A stretch of DNA of 24,209 nucleotides from CAVOBC01 sp963693635 (GCA_963693635.1 CAVOBC010000023.1:1-24209); one strand, 5' to 3'; counted from the first letter of the stretch, positions 8,639-17,121 are shown. The notes: a model not told the origin generated them from the letters alone. Numbers and translations: made by a program.

Positions 8639-9166
8639 ATGATTGAGGCAGTCATTAGCCAGATACGTACGACCTGGCATGTGTTGTTGCACACCTTCAC
8701 CAAGGCGGAGACGGTTCAATATCCGGAAGAGATGCCTTATCTCGCGCCGCGGTACCGGGGGCGGATTGTTCTGACCCGGGACCCGGATGGCGTTGAGCGC
8801 TGCGTCGCCTGTAATCTTTGCTCGGTGGCGTGTCCGGTCGATTGCATCGCATTGCAGAAGACGGAAGACGAGGAAGGTCGCTGGTATCCTGAGTTTTTCC
8901 GCATCAACTTTTCGCGCTGCATCATGTGCGGTTTTTGTGAAGAAGCGTGTCCCACCTATTCCATTCAGCTCACGCCGGACTTCGAGATGGCCGAATATGA
9001 TCGTCAGAACATGGTCTACGAGAAGGAACACCTGCTGATCGACGGGCAGGGCAAATATCCCGGCTATTCCTTTTACCGGGTGGCGGGCAAGGCGATCGGC
9101 GGCAAGGACAAGGGTGAGGCCGAGAACGAAAACCCGCCCGTTGACGTACACAGTCTGCTGCCTTGA
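8639..9166 (+). CDS. nuoI: NADH-quinone oxidoreductase subunit I (N6a/N6b)
   Basis: This 8-iron ferredoxin-type subunit (175 residues) carries the two [4Fe-4S] clusters N6a and N6b, which relay electrons from NuoG to NuoB. The motifs are Cys55-x2-Cys58-x2-Cys61-x3-Cys65-Pro and Cys94-x2-Cys97-x2-Cys100-x3-Cys104-Pro. An N-terminal amphipathic stretch (about 5-22) is expected to lie on the membrane surface. GAGG (8628-8631) precedes the ATG by seven bases. A 55-bp spacer follows before nuoJ. Confidence 0.97.
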   Translation: MIEAVISQIRTTWHVLLHTFTKAETVQYPEEMPYLAPRYRGRIVLTRDPDGVERCVACNLCSVACPVDCIALQKTEDEEGRWYPEFFRINFSRCIMCGFCEEACPTYSIQLTPDFEMAEYDRQNMVYEKEHLLIDGQGKYPGYSFYRVAGKAIGGKDKGEAENENPPVDVHSLLP

Positions 9167-9221
9167 TGGCTACTGTTGTGATGAGGGTACGCGTAAACAT
9201 CGGTTGGTACCGGGAGAAACC

Positions 9222-9755
9222 ATGAATCTGATCTTGTTCTATCTTGCGGCTGCGATCTCGCTCGGGTCGACGATCATGGCCGTCACGCGCTACAACCCGT
9301 CGCACGGTCTCATCTATCTGATCATTTCTCTCCTCGCGTCGGCCATCATCTTCTACTTGCTGGGCGCACCCTTTGCTGCCGTCCTTGAGATTGTTATCTA
9401 TGCCGGAGCGATCATGGTGCTCTTTGTGTTCGTCATCATGATGCTGAACCTGGGGGCGAGGGGCGATGAGACCGAACACCGCTGGCTGAATCCGGCGATG
9501 TGGATTGGTCCTTCGGTTCTGTGTGTCCTCCTGCTCGGTGAAGTGGTCTACATCCTGCTTCAGACGCAGCAGACGCTGACCGGCGCAGCGATCAGCCCCA
9601 AGGCGGTCGGGCTCGAGTTGTTTGGACCCTACGTTCTTGCGGTGGAGATTTCCTCTATGCTCCTGCTTGCCGGGCTTGTTGGCGGTTACCACCTCGGACG
9701 TCGATTCCTTGTGGATGCCCGGTCCGGCTGGGTACCCGATGAGGCAGACCAATGA
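9222..9755 (+). CDS. nuoJ: NADH-quinone oxidoreductase subunit J
   Basis: This five-helix membrane subunit sits next to NuoK. Its third helix contains the flexible ND6-like segment EIVIYAGAIMVLFVFVIMM, which changes conformation during coupling. The open frame extends upstream to 9114, but those 36 codons overlap nuoI and read as non-family sequence. I place the start at the ATG at 9222, which has GGGAG (9212-9216) at the right distance and gives a normal 177-residue protein beginning MNLILFYLAAAISLG. The stop overlaps the nuoK ATG by 4 bp. Confidence 0.93.
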   Translation: MNLILFYLAAAISLGSTIMAVTRYNPSHGLIYLIISLLASAIIFYLLGAPFAAVLEIVIYAGAIMVLFVFVIMMLNLGARGDETEHRWLNPAMWIGPSVLCVLLLGEVVYILLQTQQTLTGAAISPKAVGLELFGPYVLAVEISSMLLLAGLVGGYHLGRRFLVDARSGWVPDEADQ

Positions 9756-10069
9756 TGGAAGCGGTAGTAGTGCCGATGGAGCATGGCCTGCTCCTCGCCG
9801 GCTTCTTGTTCGTGATCGGACTGCTTGGCGTGATGGCGCGTCGCAACGTCATATTCATTTTGATGTCGCTTGAGATCATGTTGAATGCGTGTGGTCTTGC
9901 GTTCATCGTCGCCGGATCCGCCCACGGCGAGGCAGACGGCCAGGTCATGTTCATGATTATTCTGACGATTGCGGCTGCAGAAGTCGTTGTTGGACTCGGG
10001 CTTGTGCTCCAGGCCCGGCGGCGCTTTAGAACTCTGGACATCGACCAGGCGAGTCAACTCGGGGGATGA
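9752..10069 (+). CDS. nuoK: NADH-quinone oxidoreductase subunit K
   Basis: This short three-helix subunit, related to MrpC, contributes two buried glutamates to the proton path. Both are visible: Glu41 in SLEIMLNA and Glu77 in AAAEVVVGL, corresponding to E. coli Glu36 and Glu72. It has 105 residues. The start is the ATG overlapping the nuoJ stop. A second ATG follows immediately and the exact initiation codon is uncertain. The stop overlaps the nuoL start. Confidence 0.95.
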   Translation: MMEAVVVPMEHGLLLAGFLFVIGLLGVMARRNVIFILMSLEIMLNACGLAFIVAGSAHGEADGQVMFMIILTIAAAEVVVGLGLVLQARRRFRTLDIDQASQLGG

Positions 10070-11919
10070 ATATGGGACTGACGTGGGTGCAATTGATCTG
10101 GCTGGTTCCCTTACTGCCATTTCTGTCTTTCCTGACGCTCTTCCTGACCCAGGGGCGGCTGCCGCGCCCTCTGGTTGGTGTGCTTGGGGCGGGCTCGGTC
10201 GGACTCGCCGCGCTCGTGGTTGGGGTCATTGCCACCGAGTATCTGGGTGCTGGCAACACGGCGCCGGTGTCAGTTCAGATGTTCCAGTGGATGAACGTGG
10301 GCGGTCTCAACCCGTCTTTCGGCTTCATCATCGACGGGCTCAGCATCACGATGCTCTGCGTCATAACGGGCGTTGGCTTTCTCATCCATGTTTACTCAAC
10401 GTTGTTCGTGCTGGAGGAGAAAGACTACAGCCGCTTTTTTACCTACATGAACCTCTTTGTCAGCGCGATGATCATCCTGGTGCTGGCGGACAACCTGCTG
10501 CTGCTGTACCTCGGCTGGGAAGGTGTAGGGGTCTGTAGTTACCTGCTGATTGGCTACTGGTATGAGGATGCGAGCAACGGTCGGGCCGCACGCAAAGCAT
10601 TCATCGTGACCCGAATTGGCGATGGGTTCATGGCGCTCGGTATGCTGCTGCTATTCACCCATCTCGGCACGTTGGAGATCTCGGCGGTCACGACCGCGGC
10701 AGCAGCGACCTTCCAGACGGGCGATACCATTCCGACAATTGCAGCGCTCCTGCTGCTCGGTGGCGCTTGCGGCAAGTCTGCACAGTTGCCACTGCAGACC
10801 TGGCTGCCGGATGCGATGGCAGGTCCGACTCCCGTTAGCGCGCTGATCCACGCCGCGACCATGGTGACCGCTGGTGTCTACCTGATCGCGCGGATGCATG
10901 ATCTGTTTCTGCTCGCGCCTGTGGCGCAACTCGCGGTCGCGTTTGTTGGTTTGCTGACCTTGCTGGTCGCAGCAGGCACTGCGCTCACCCAAAATGACAT
11001 CAAGCGGATTCTGGCGTACTCCACGATCAGTCAGATCGGCTACATGTTCCTGGCACTGGGCGTTGGCGCCTGGTCAGCGGCGATCTTTCACCTGATGACC
11101 CATGCCTTTTTCAAGGCGCTTCTCTTCCTGGGTGCCGGCTACGTCGTCTACAGCCTTCACCACGAACACGATATACGGCAGATGGGCGGACTCGCGCGAC
11201 GCTTGCCGATCGGGTTCGCGAGCTTCCTGATCGGTAGTGCGGCACTTGCTGCGTTGCCGATGACCTCGGGATTCTTCAGCAAGGATGAGATTTTGCTCGC
11301 CGCTTATGAACATGGAGAGTGGGGCGGTCTCCTCTGGGCTGGCGGTGCGCTCGGTGCATTCCTCACCGCCCTCTACAGCTTCCGACTGGTCTTCATTGTG
11401 TTCCTCGGTCCCACGCGCACGGAACCGTCGGCACCCGCAGGTTGGCTGATGGGCGGGCCACTGCTCGTACTGTGCGTGCTATCCCTTGTCGGTGGATTTA
11501 TCGATCCACCGGCGGCGCTCGTTCTGCCCGCGTCGCCACCCGGTCACGATGCTGTGATGCAATGGGTGACACCTGCGATTCCGATCGTCGGGGTGGTGCT
11601 CGCCTGGTTCCTGTTTAGCAGCAGAAGCTTCTCGTTTGGCGACTTTGCGACGGGGCCGGGCGGCGCGCTCCGCCGGTTCCTCTACAGTCACTGGGCCATG
11701 GACTGGTTGTACGACCGTACCATCGTTCGACCTTACTACTGGCTTGCGCGCATCAACCGTTCGGACGCGGTGGACTATGTGTACGCCGCAACCGCTGGTA
11801 TCACTCGGGTCGGGTCCAGTGCGCTCGCGCTGACGCAGAGTGGTCAGCTTAGATGGTATGCAGGCACCATGGTTGGCGGTCTCGTTATCTTCGTCGCCAT
11901 TCTGTTGGGGATTCTGTGA
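10066..11919 (+). CDS. nuoL: NADH-quinone oxidoreductase subunit L (distal antiporter-like)
   Basis: This is the largest proton-pumping subunit (617 residues), at the far end of the membrane arm. It has the Mrp-antiporter fold followed by a long lateral helix near the C-terminus. Key residues are present: Glu152 in GWEGVG, Lys237 in ACGKSAQLPL, Lys350 in HAFFKALLFLGAG and Lys406 in FSKDEIL. The ATG at 10066 overlaps the nuoK stop. A second in-frame ATG at 10072 gives a protein two residues shorter. nuoM follows after one base. Confidence 0.96.
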   Translation: MNMGLTWVQLIWLVPLLPFLSFLTLFLTQGRLPRPLVGVLGAGSVGLAALVVGVIATEYLGAGNTAPVSVQMFQWMNVGGLNPSFGFIIDGLSITMLCVITGVGFLIHVYSTLFVLEEKDYSRFFTYMNLFVSAMIILVLADNLLLLYLGWEGVGVCSYLLIGYWYEDASNGRAARKAFIVTRIGDGFMALGMLLLFTHLGTLEISAVTTAAAATFQTGDTIPTIAALLLLGGACGKSAQLPLQTWLPDAMAGPTPVSALIHAATMVTAGVYLIARMHDLFLLAPVAQLAVAFVGLLTLLVAAGTALTQNDIKRILAYSTISQIGYMFLALGVGAWSAAIFHLMTHAFFKALLFLGAGYVVYSLHHEHDIRQMGGLARRLPIGFASFLIGSAALAALPMTSGFFSKDEILLAAYEHGEWGGLLWAGGALGAFLTALYSFRLVFIVFLGPTRTEPSAPAGWLMGGPLLVLCVLSLVGGFIDPPAALVLPASPPGHDAVMQWVTPAIPIVGVVLAWFLFSSRSFSFGDFATGPGGALRRFLYSHWAMDWLYDRTIVRPYYWLARINRSDAVDYVYAATAGITRVGSSALALTQSGQLRWYAGTMVGGLVIFVAILLGIL

Positions 11920-11920
11920 T

Positions 11921-13435
11921 ATGGAATTGATCCTGCTGATGGCGGTATTGATGCTTGGCGGTGGTGCCGCCTGGTTGACGGAAGCGTGGGATGAGGCATT
12001 GCCGCGGCGTGTGGCGATGGGGACGCTCGCGGTCGCGGCGGTCCTGACCTATATGTTGTGGCAGGGCAGTGACCAGTCGATTGCGTTGGGGACCGGCACG
12101 AGCGACTGGCGCCTGTTGATCAGTCATGAATGGATACCGCGGTTCGGCATCAGTTTCCTGTTTGGGCTCGACGGCATCAGTCTGATCATGGTCTCGCTGA
12201 CCATCATTCTCGGCGTGGTTGCAGTGGTCTCGTCCTGGCACGAGATCGAGAAAGCCACCGGCTTCTTTCACTTTAACCTGCTGTGGACCCTCGCGGGTGT
12301 CGTCGGCGTCTTCACGGCTCTTGACCTCTTTCTCTTCTTTTTCTTCTGGGAAGTGATGCTGATCCCGATGTATCTCCTGATCGCCATTTGGGGTCACGAA
12401 GCTCGGTCCTACGCATCGATGAAGTTCTTTCTGTTTACGCAGATTAGTGGGCTGCTGATGCTGGTGTCGATCGTCGCCCTCGTCTTCGTGAATCATGAGG
12501 TGACCGGCGTATGGACCTTCTCGTACTTCGACCTCGTCGAGACCGTGCTGCCGCCCGATATTGCGTACTGGCTGATGCTCGGTTTCTTCATCGCATTCGT
12601 CGTCAAGTTGCCTGGCTTCCCGTTCCACACATGGTTGCCTGATGCACATACACAAGCACCCACTGCGGCGAGCGTCCTGCTTGCGGGTATCCTGCTCAAG
12701 ACTGGCGGATATGGCCTCATTCGCTTTACGCTACCTCTCTTTCCCGAAGCCTCGCAGCAAATCGCACCACTCGCGATGGCGCTCGGTGCCGCCGGGATTC
12801 TGTACGGGGCTGTGCTTGCCTTCGCGCAAGTGGATTTCAAACGACTCGTTGCTTACAGCAGCGTCAGTCACATGGGCTTCGTGTTGATCGGTGTGTACGC
12901 CTGGAACGAGTTGGCGTTGCAGGGGGCGATGATGCAGATGATCGCCCATGGCTTCAGCACGGCCGCACTCTTCATGATTGCCGGGGCGTTGCAGCATCGC
13001 TTGCACACACGAGACATGATGGCGATGGGTGGACTGTGGCGCGACATGCCGCGCATGGGTGCGATCGCGATGTTTTTCATCATCGCATCGCTTGGGGTAC
13101 CGGGACTCGGCAACTTCGTCGGCGAGTTCCTTGTGCTCGCAGGTGTCTTTCGCGTCGAGATAACGATCGCGGTGATTGCGACGATTGGACTGGTCGCCGG
13201 CGCGGCGTACGCACTGATCGCCATGCAACGCGTGTTTCAGGGGCCACGCCCCGACAATGCCGCCGCCGTCGCCGACTTTGGCGTCCTCGAAGTCGGGGTG
13301 CTGTTTTTGATGATGGTTGCCCTCACGGGCATCGGCATATATCCCCAACCCCTGCTGGATGTGTTGGAACCTGTACTCGCGAGCATCTATCAATTGAGTA
13401 ATACCGACGTCGCCTGGATCGGGAGATTGCCATGA
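11921..13435 (+). CDS. nuoM: NADH-quinone oxidoreductase subunit M (antiporter-like)
   Basis: This proton-pumping membrane subunit has 504 residues and about 14 helices. Essential residues of the antiporter fold are visible: Glu144 in FFWEVMLIPMY, Lys229 in FVVKLPGFPFHTWLPDAH and Lys260 in LLKTGGYG. The open frame continues 27 codons upstream into nuoL, but that extension is out-of-frame nuoL sequence. I choose the ATG at 11921, directly after the nuoL stop, giving MELILLMAVLML as the first helix. The stop overlaps the nuoN ATG by 4 bp. Confidence 0.95.
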   Translation: MELILLMAVLMLGGGAAWLTEAWDEALPRRVAMGTLAVAAVLTYMLWQGSDQSIALGTGTSDWRLLISHEWIPRFGISFLFGLDGISLIMVSLTIILGVVAVVSSWHEIEKATGFFHFNLLWTLAGVVGVFTALDLFLFFFFWEVMLIPMYLLIAIWGHEARSYASMKFFLFTQISGLLMLVSIVALVFVNHEVTGVWTFSYFDLVETVLPPDIAYWLMLGFFIAFVVKLPGFPFHTWLPDAHTQAPTAASVLLAGILLKTGGYGLIRFTLPLFPEASQQIAPLAMALGAAGILYGAVLAFAQVDFKRLVAYSSVSHMGFVLIGVYAWNELALQGAMMQMIAHGFSTAALFMIAGALQHRLHTRDMMAMGGLWRDMPRMGAIAMFFIIASLGVPGLGNFVGEFLVLAGVFRVEITIAVIATIGLVAGAAYALIAMQRVFQGPRPDNAAAVADFGVLEVGVLFLMMVALTGIGIYPQPLLDVLEPVLASIYQLSNTDVAWIGRLP

Positions 13436-14895
13436 CTGCCGCGCAGATGTTTGCCTTGCTACCGATCATCACTCTGACGGTTGGCATTCTCGTCTTGTTG
13501 ATGGTCATTGCGTTCTCGCGCAGTTTAGCGGCGACCGCCATCGTCTCGATGTTGTCCCTCGCACTCACCGCTGCAGCATTCGTGGTCATTGCGCCGGCGG
13601 CAATGACTGACGGCGGTGTGGTCGTGACACCGCTTTTGGTGGTCGACGGCTTCGCGGTCCTGCTCGGCTTGTTGCTGACGCTCGCGTCGATTGCCGTTGC
13701 GGGACTCTCCTGGGATTACCTCAGCACGCGAGGCGATCTTCAGGAGGAGTTCTTACTGCTGCTTCTGCTCGCTGCGCTTGGCGCGATCATCCTCGCTTCA
13801 AGTGCACACGTCGCATCGTTCATGCTGGGCCTCGAGATGCTGGGCGTTTCCCTCTACGGGATGATTGCCTATCCGATGAAGGGCGTCTTGTCGCTGGAGG
13901 CCGCACTCAAGTATCTGATTTTATCGGGCGTTTCGTCGGCGTTCATCTTGTTTGGGGCGGCACTCATGTACGCCGACAGTGGCAGCATGGACTTCCGTTC
14001 GATTTCAGCGCTGACATCGGCTGACTCATTGTCGCTCATGGCCTCGGGGGGCAGTGCCTTGTTCCTGGCGGGCATCGCGTTCAAGTTGTCGCTTGTTCCG
14101 TTTCATATGTGGACGCCCGATGTGTACGAGGGCGCACCCGCCCCGGTGACCGGCTTCTTGGCGACCGTGTCGAAGACGGCCGTGTTTGCGGTCCTCGTCC
14201 GGGCCTTCTTGCCCGAAGAGGGAACGGCGGGCGGGGCTACTTTCTGGGGTCTGTGGTGCATTGCGATAGGCTCGATGCTGGTCGGCAACCTGCTCGCGCT
14301 GATGCAGAAAAATGTCAAGCGCCTGCTTGGATATTCATCGATTGCGCAACTCGGCTACTTGCTTGTCGCGTTTCTTGCGGGGAGTGCAGTCGGTGGATCT
14401 GAACTCGCGGTCGAGGCATCGCTCTATTTCCTCTTCGCTTATGTACCAACGACGCTCGCAGCGTTTGGGGTCGTTGCGATCATGTCGCGAGACGCGGGCG
14501 AGCAGGACACCGACCAGATCGAAGCGTACAGGGGCCTTTTTTGGCGTCGACCGTTCCTCGCTTTTGTCCTGACCGCTGCAATGCTGTCGCTCGCTGGCAT
14601 CCCGCTGACCGGTGGTTTCCTTGGCAAGTTCTATGTCGTTGCAAGTGGGGTACAGGCGGAGCTCTGGTGGCTCGTTGGCGCATTGGTCGTCGGGAGTGGG
14701 ATGGGCGTTTTTTACTACCTGCGAATCATCTTTGCGATGACGCAGGATGCCGATGGGGCCCGCGCCGTACCCGTTCCGTTTGCAAGCGGAATGCTCGTCG
14801 GCCTGTTGACGATTGCCCTCGTGGTTCTGGGGGTCTATCCAATGCCTATGATCGATCTGATCGCGCAGGTGATTGCGTCGGTCACCTGGGTGTAG
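13432..14895 (+). CDS. nuoN: NADH-quinone oxidoreductase subunit N (antiporter-like)
   Basis: This third antiporter-like proton-pumping subunit has 487 residues, matching E. coli NuoN. Conserved charged residues are Glu135 in GLEMLGVSLYG, Lys218 in IAFKLSLVPFHMWTPD and Lys248 in VSKTA. The FHMWTPDVYEGAP signature distinguishes it from L and M. The ATG overlaps the nuoM stop. It is the last complex I gene. The next coding start is 58 bp downstream and no clear terminator separates them. Confidence 0.96.
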   Translation: MTAAQMFALLPIITLTVGILVLLMVIAFSRSLAATAIVSMLSLALTAAAFVVIAPAAMTDGGVVVTPLLVVDGFAVLLGLLLTLASIAVAGLSWDYLSTRGDLQEEFLLLLLLAALGAIILASSAHVASFMLGLEMLGVSLYGMIAYPMKGVLSLEAALKYLILSGVSSAFILFGAALMYADSGSMDFRSISALTSADSLSLMASGGSALFLAGIAFKLSLVPFHMWTPDVYEGAPAPVTGFLATVSKTAVFAVLVRAFLPEEGTAGGATFWGLWCIAIGSMLVGNLLALMQKNVKRLLGYSSIAQLGYLLVAFLAGSAVGGSELAVEASLYFLFAYVPTTLAAFGVVAIMSRDAGEQDTDQIEAYRGLFWRRPFLAFVLTAAMLSLAGIPLTGGFLGKFYVVASGVQAELWWLVGALVVGSGMGVFYYLRIIFAMTQDADGARAVPVPFASGMLVGLLTIALVVLGVYPMPMIDLIAQVIASVTWV

Positions 14896-14914
14896 GAGTT
14901 GTAAGAGGTACAAG

Positions 14915-14953
14915 AGGAGGAGAAGGAGCGAATGAATATGCTTCATTCGCTCC
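14915..14953 (+). promoter_or_regulatory. Consensus Shine-Dalgarno plus 12-bp hairpin abutting a start codon
   Basis: AGGAGG lies at 14915-14920, then four bases, then the perfect arms GGAGCGAATGAA (14925-14936) and TTCATTCGCTCC (14942-14953) around the 5-nt loop TATGC. The ATG of the CBS gene begins at the next base, 14954. Unfolded, AGGAGG is 33 bases from the ATG, too far to act normally. Folded, only four unpaired bases remain between it and the start. No T-run follows the stem, which argues against an intrinsic terminator for the nuo operon. A translation-control hairpin is the reading I prefer. Confidence 0.6.
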
Positions 14954-15370
14954 ATGTCAGAGACTACATTGGTGCCCCATCCGGTCGTACTCAAAGCCGA
15001 TATGTCAGTCTTTGAGGCGGCTCATCTGATCCTCCAACACAGAATCTCGGGCGCGTGCGTGGTCGATGAGTCGAGGCGCTTGATCGGTATCGTCTCCGAA
15101 CTCGACTGCATGCGGCTCTTGTTGTCGGCCGCATACAATGACGATGAATTCGTTGAGGGACTGGTGCAGGACGTGATGGCGACGACCGATCTTGAAACGG
15201 GCAGCCCGGGTCACGACATCGTCGATGTCGCCATGTCCATGCTGGACCACAAGCCCCGGCGCCGGCCGGTTGTGGACGAAGGCGGGGGACTGATAGGTCA
15301 GGTCACCTGTCGCCAGATACTCCGGGCGATCAAAGAGGTGAGAGGGTACAAGGACCTGACAGAGCGCTAG
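14954..15370 (+). CDS. CBS-domain pair protein
   Basis: The 138-residue protein is almost entirely two CBS motifs: the first about 10-60 (VFEAAHLILQHRISGACVVDE, then LIGIVSELDCMRLLL) and the second about 75-130 (DIVDVAMSMLDHKPRRRPVVDE, then LIGQVTCRQILRAI). Such pairs form Bateman modules that usually bind adenine nucleotides and act as energy sensors. No catalytic or DNA-binding domain is attached. It lies 58 bp after nuoN on the same strand and may be co-transcribed with complex I. The start is the ATG at 14954, because the first CBS motif begins soon after it; Met17 has no ribosome binding site and would cut into the domain. Its ligand and partner are unknown. Confidence 0.85.
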   Translation: MSETTLVPHPVVLKADMSVFEAAHLILQHRISGACVVDESRRLIGIVSELDCMRLLLSAAYNDDEFVEGLVQDVMATTDLETGSPGHDIVDVAMSMLDHKPRRRPVVDEGGGLIGQVTCRQILRAIKEVRGYKDLTER

Positions 15371-16119
15371 TCCCGCATCGTTGGCCTGCGTTTGGCCAGG
15401 ACGACCATCTGTCGTCCGGGTGCCCCCGGTGCACATTCGTCGTCAACTGAGAAGCGCGACAAGTCATCGCTTCTCGCTTCGGGGTAGCTGCAGACCCAGG
15501 TCAAAGCCGATTCAGAGACGACTCGTTGCAAGGTAGTCGCCTCGATCGTCCGCAGTGGACCGCCCCAGCCGAGTGCGAGTTGCCGCTCGCCGTCCACCAC
15601 GGTGATTTCATCCAGCGACGCGGTCACTGTGACGTCTCCCCGGGCCATCTGCCGCTCATCGGTGAGCACGATCGCCCCGGTCGCATCTGCAAGATCAATG
15701 TCGAGAACATAAATGCCGTGGTCGCCGAGAACATTCCCGACAGAGGTCAGGTGTTGGTGCTAGTCTGCATCAGAGCCGAGCAGCCGGATCGAACTCATGG
15801 GGCAGAACGCAGCCTGGGTGCCTGCCAGTGCCACAAGGGGCAAGTCGCGCATGTCTGCGAGCACGGATCGACAGGTCGGGGCGTGCTGAGTCATGTACGC
15901 CACCATTGCCGGGTTGGCGTCGATCCCGGTTATCTCCCATCCCTCCTCAGCGAGGAGCTTGCTGATGGCACCCGGCCCGGAACAAATCTCGACAACGGCG
16001 CTGCCCGGGGCAATGCCGTGAAGGATGAGAGCGTTGTGATAGAAGCTCGCTTCGTCCCGGCGATCCCAACCGAACAAAATGTCGTAGTAGGCAGGAAAGT
16101 CATAGATGCCTGGCGTCAT
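15367..16119 (-). pseudogene. SAM-dependent methyltransferase interrupted by in-frame TAG
   Basis: Read on the - strand, this is one continuous frame of 250 positions with a single internal TAG (plus-strand bases 15760-15762) after residue 119. The first part has the class I methyltransferase features: PAYYDILFGWD near the start, motif I VVEICSGPG (42-50), GIDANPAM (65-72) and the LADMRDLPL strand. After the stop the frame carries on with family-like sequence (a GDHGIYVLDIDL strand, then a GPLRTIEATTLQRVV segment) to a normal end. The substrate is unknown. The ATG at 16119 overlaps the stop of the dehydrogenase-like gene upstream (ATGA), so the two were translated together. It may be a nonsense-mutated pseudogene, a read-through gene or a base-call error. 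If the TAG is real, the product ends before the later conserved segments. Confidence 0.75.
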
Positions 16120-17121
16120 ACGTAGCGTTCGAGGCGGTCACCGATTTCTTGCGCGAACTCTGCCGTTGTGACCGAGCCGCCGAGGTCGGGGCTACATATG
16201 CCGCCTTCGATCGCTGAGTGGATCGAGGTCTTTAACGCGATCGCTGCCTCGCGTGCTCCGACCTGTTCGAGCAACATGCCAAAGGCACGCAGGATGCCGG
16301 TCGGGTTGCTGGCCCCGTCGCCCGCGATGTCGTCTGCGGTACCCCCGGTTGCTTCGAACATCGCGATATCAACTTCATCATAGGCATTGAACGCGAAGTG
16401 AGCGCAGCAGCCGACACCAACACTGCCCACGAGCCCGGTCGCGAGATCGGAGAGAAAGTCGCCGTATTCGTTCAGGACGAGGAGCGCTTCGTAGTTCTCC
16501 GGCTGCATGATGATGTTCGAAAGGGATGCATCGAAGAGTTCTTGCTCGTGTTCAACCTCAAGAAACTCCAGGTGCGCTTCCTCAATGACCCGCTCAAAGA
16601 AGCCGTCTGTTTGCGCGTGGGTAGTGTGCTTGGATGTTGACGTCACTTTGAGGCCCTTGGTCTGCGCCAGATCAAACGCGAAACGCGCAGTCCATCGAAT
16701 AGGATCCCGCTCCACGATTCGAACTGAGACCGCCCCGTCATTGCCGATGGTCCGGCCTGGATCATCGTATGTGCCATCGCTTGCGAAGTTGGTCGCAACT
16801 CCTGATATTGTCTCAACCGGGCGGTGGATGACGCTGAAGTTGCACATCCGCATTAGAACCGTGTTCGGGCGCGCTCCGCGGGTTTCAGTGGGGTACTTCA
16901 GCGCCAGACCCGTTTCCCGCATTGACGCGACCAATTCGTCGTAAAGTGCGCGGCTCCGCTTGCGCCGGTGGCGACCGAAAGATCGAACGGTATGAACGAG
17001 AATGGGACAGGAAGCAATTCAGCAATGTGATAGACGGCTTCCCGCAAATCGTCTGTGATGCCGTCACCCAGTAATTCCGTACTCTCAATAGCCCTGTAGA
17101 GGTTGCCTAGCCACAGTCCTT
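16116..17121 (-). pseudogene. Isocitrate/isopropylmalate dehydrogenase-like, frameshifted
   Basis: The long C-terminal frame (16934 down to 16116) has the family core: SKHTTHAQTDGFF, then the metal/substrate-binding NEYGDFLSDLATGLVGSVG, then FEATGGTADDIAG and ASNP for the nucleotide. The normal FEATHGTA-type histidine is glycine here. The missing N-terminus is readable in a different frame from about 17098: LGDGITDDLREAVYHIAELL, then PVPFSFIPFDLSVATGASGA. The two frames meet at about 16941-16955, consistent with loss of one base. No ATG, GTG or TTG opens the N-terminal frame after its upstream stop at 17123-17125, so the start is also uncertain. The unusual substrate-site region (HRPVETISGVATNF) sets it apart from housekeeping isocitrate dehydrogenase. 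Its reaction cannot be assigned. Confidence 0.7.

Noticed and set aside
14925..14953. Intrinsic terminator at the end of the nuo operon
   Set aside because: The stem is strong, but no T-run follows and the next gene starts at the very next base.
15760..15762. UAG read as pyrrolysine
   Set aside because: Methyltransferases that use pyrrolysine are methylamine-specific and unlike this SAM-dependent type, and no pyrrolysine genes are visible. A lesion or base-call error is simpler.
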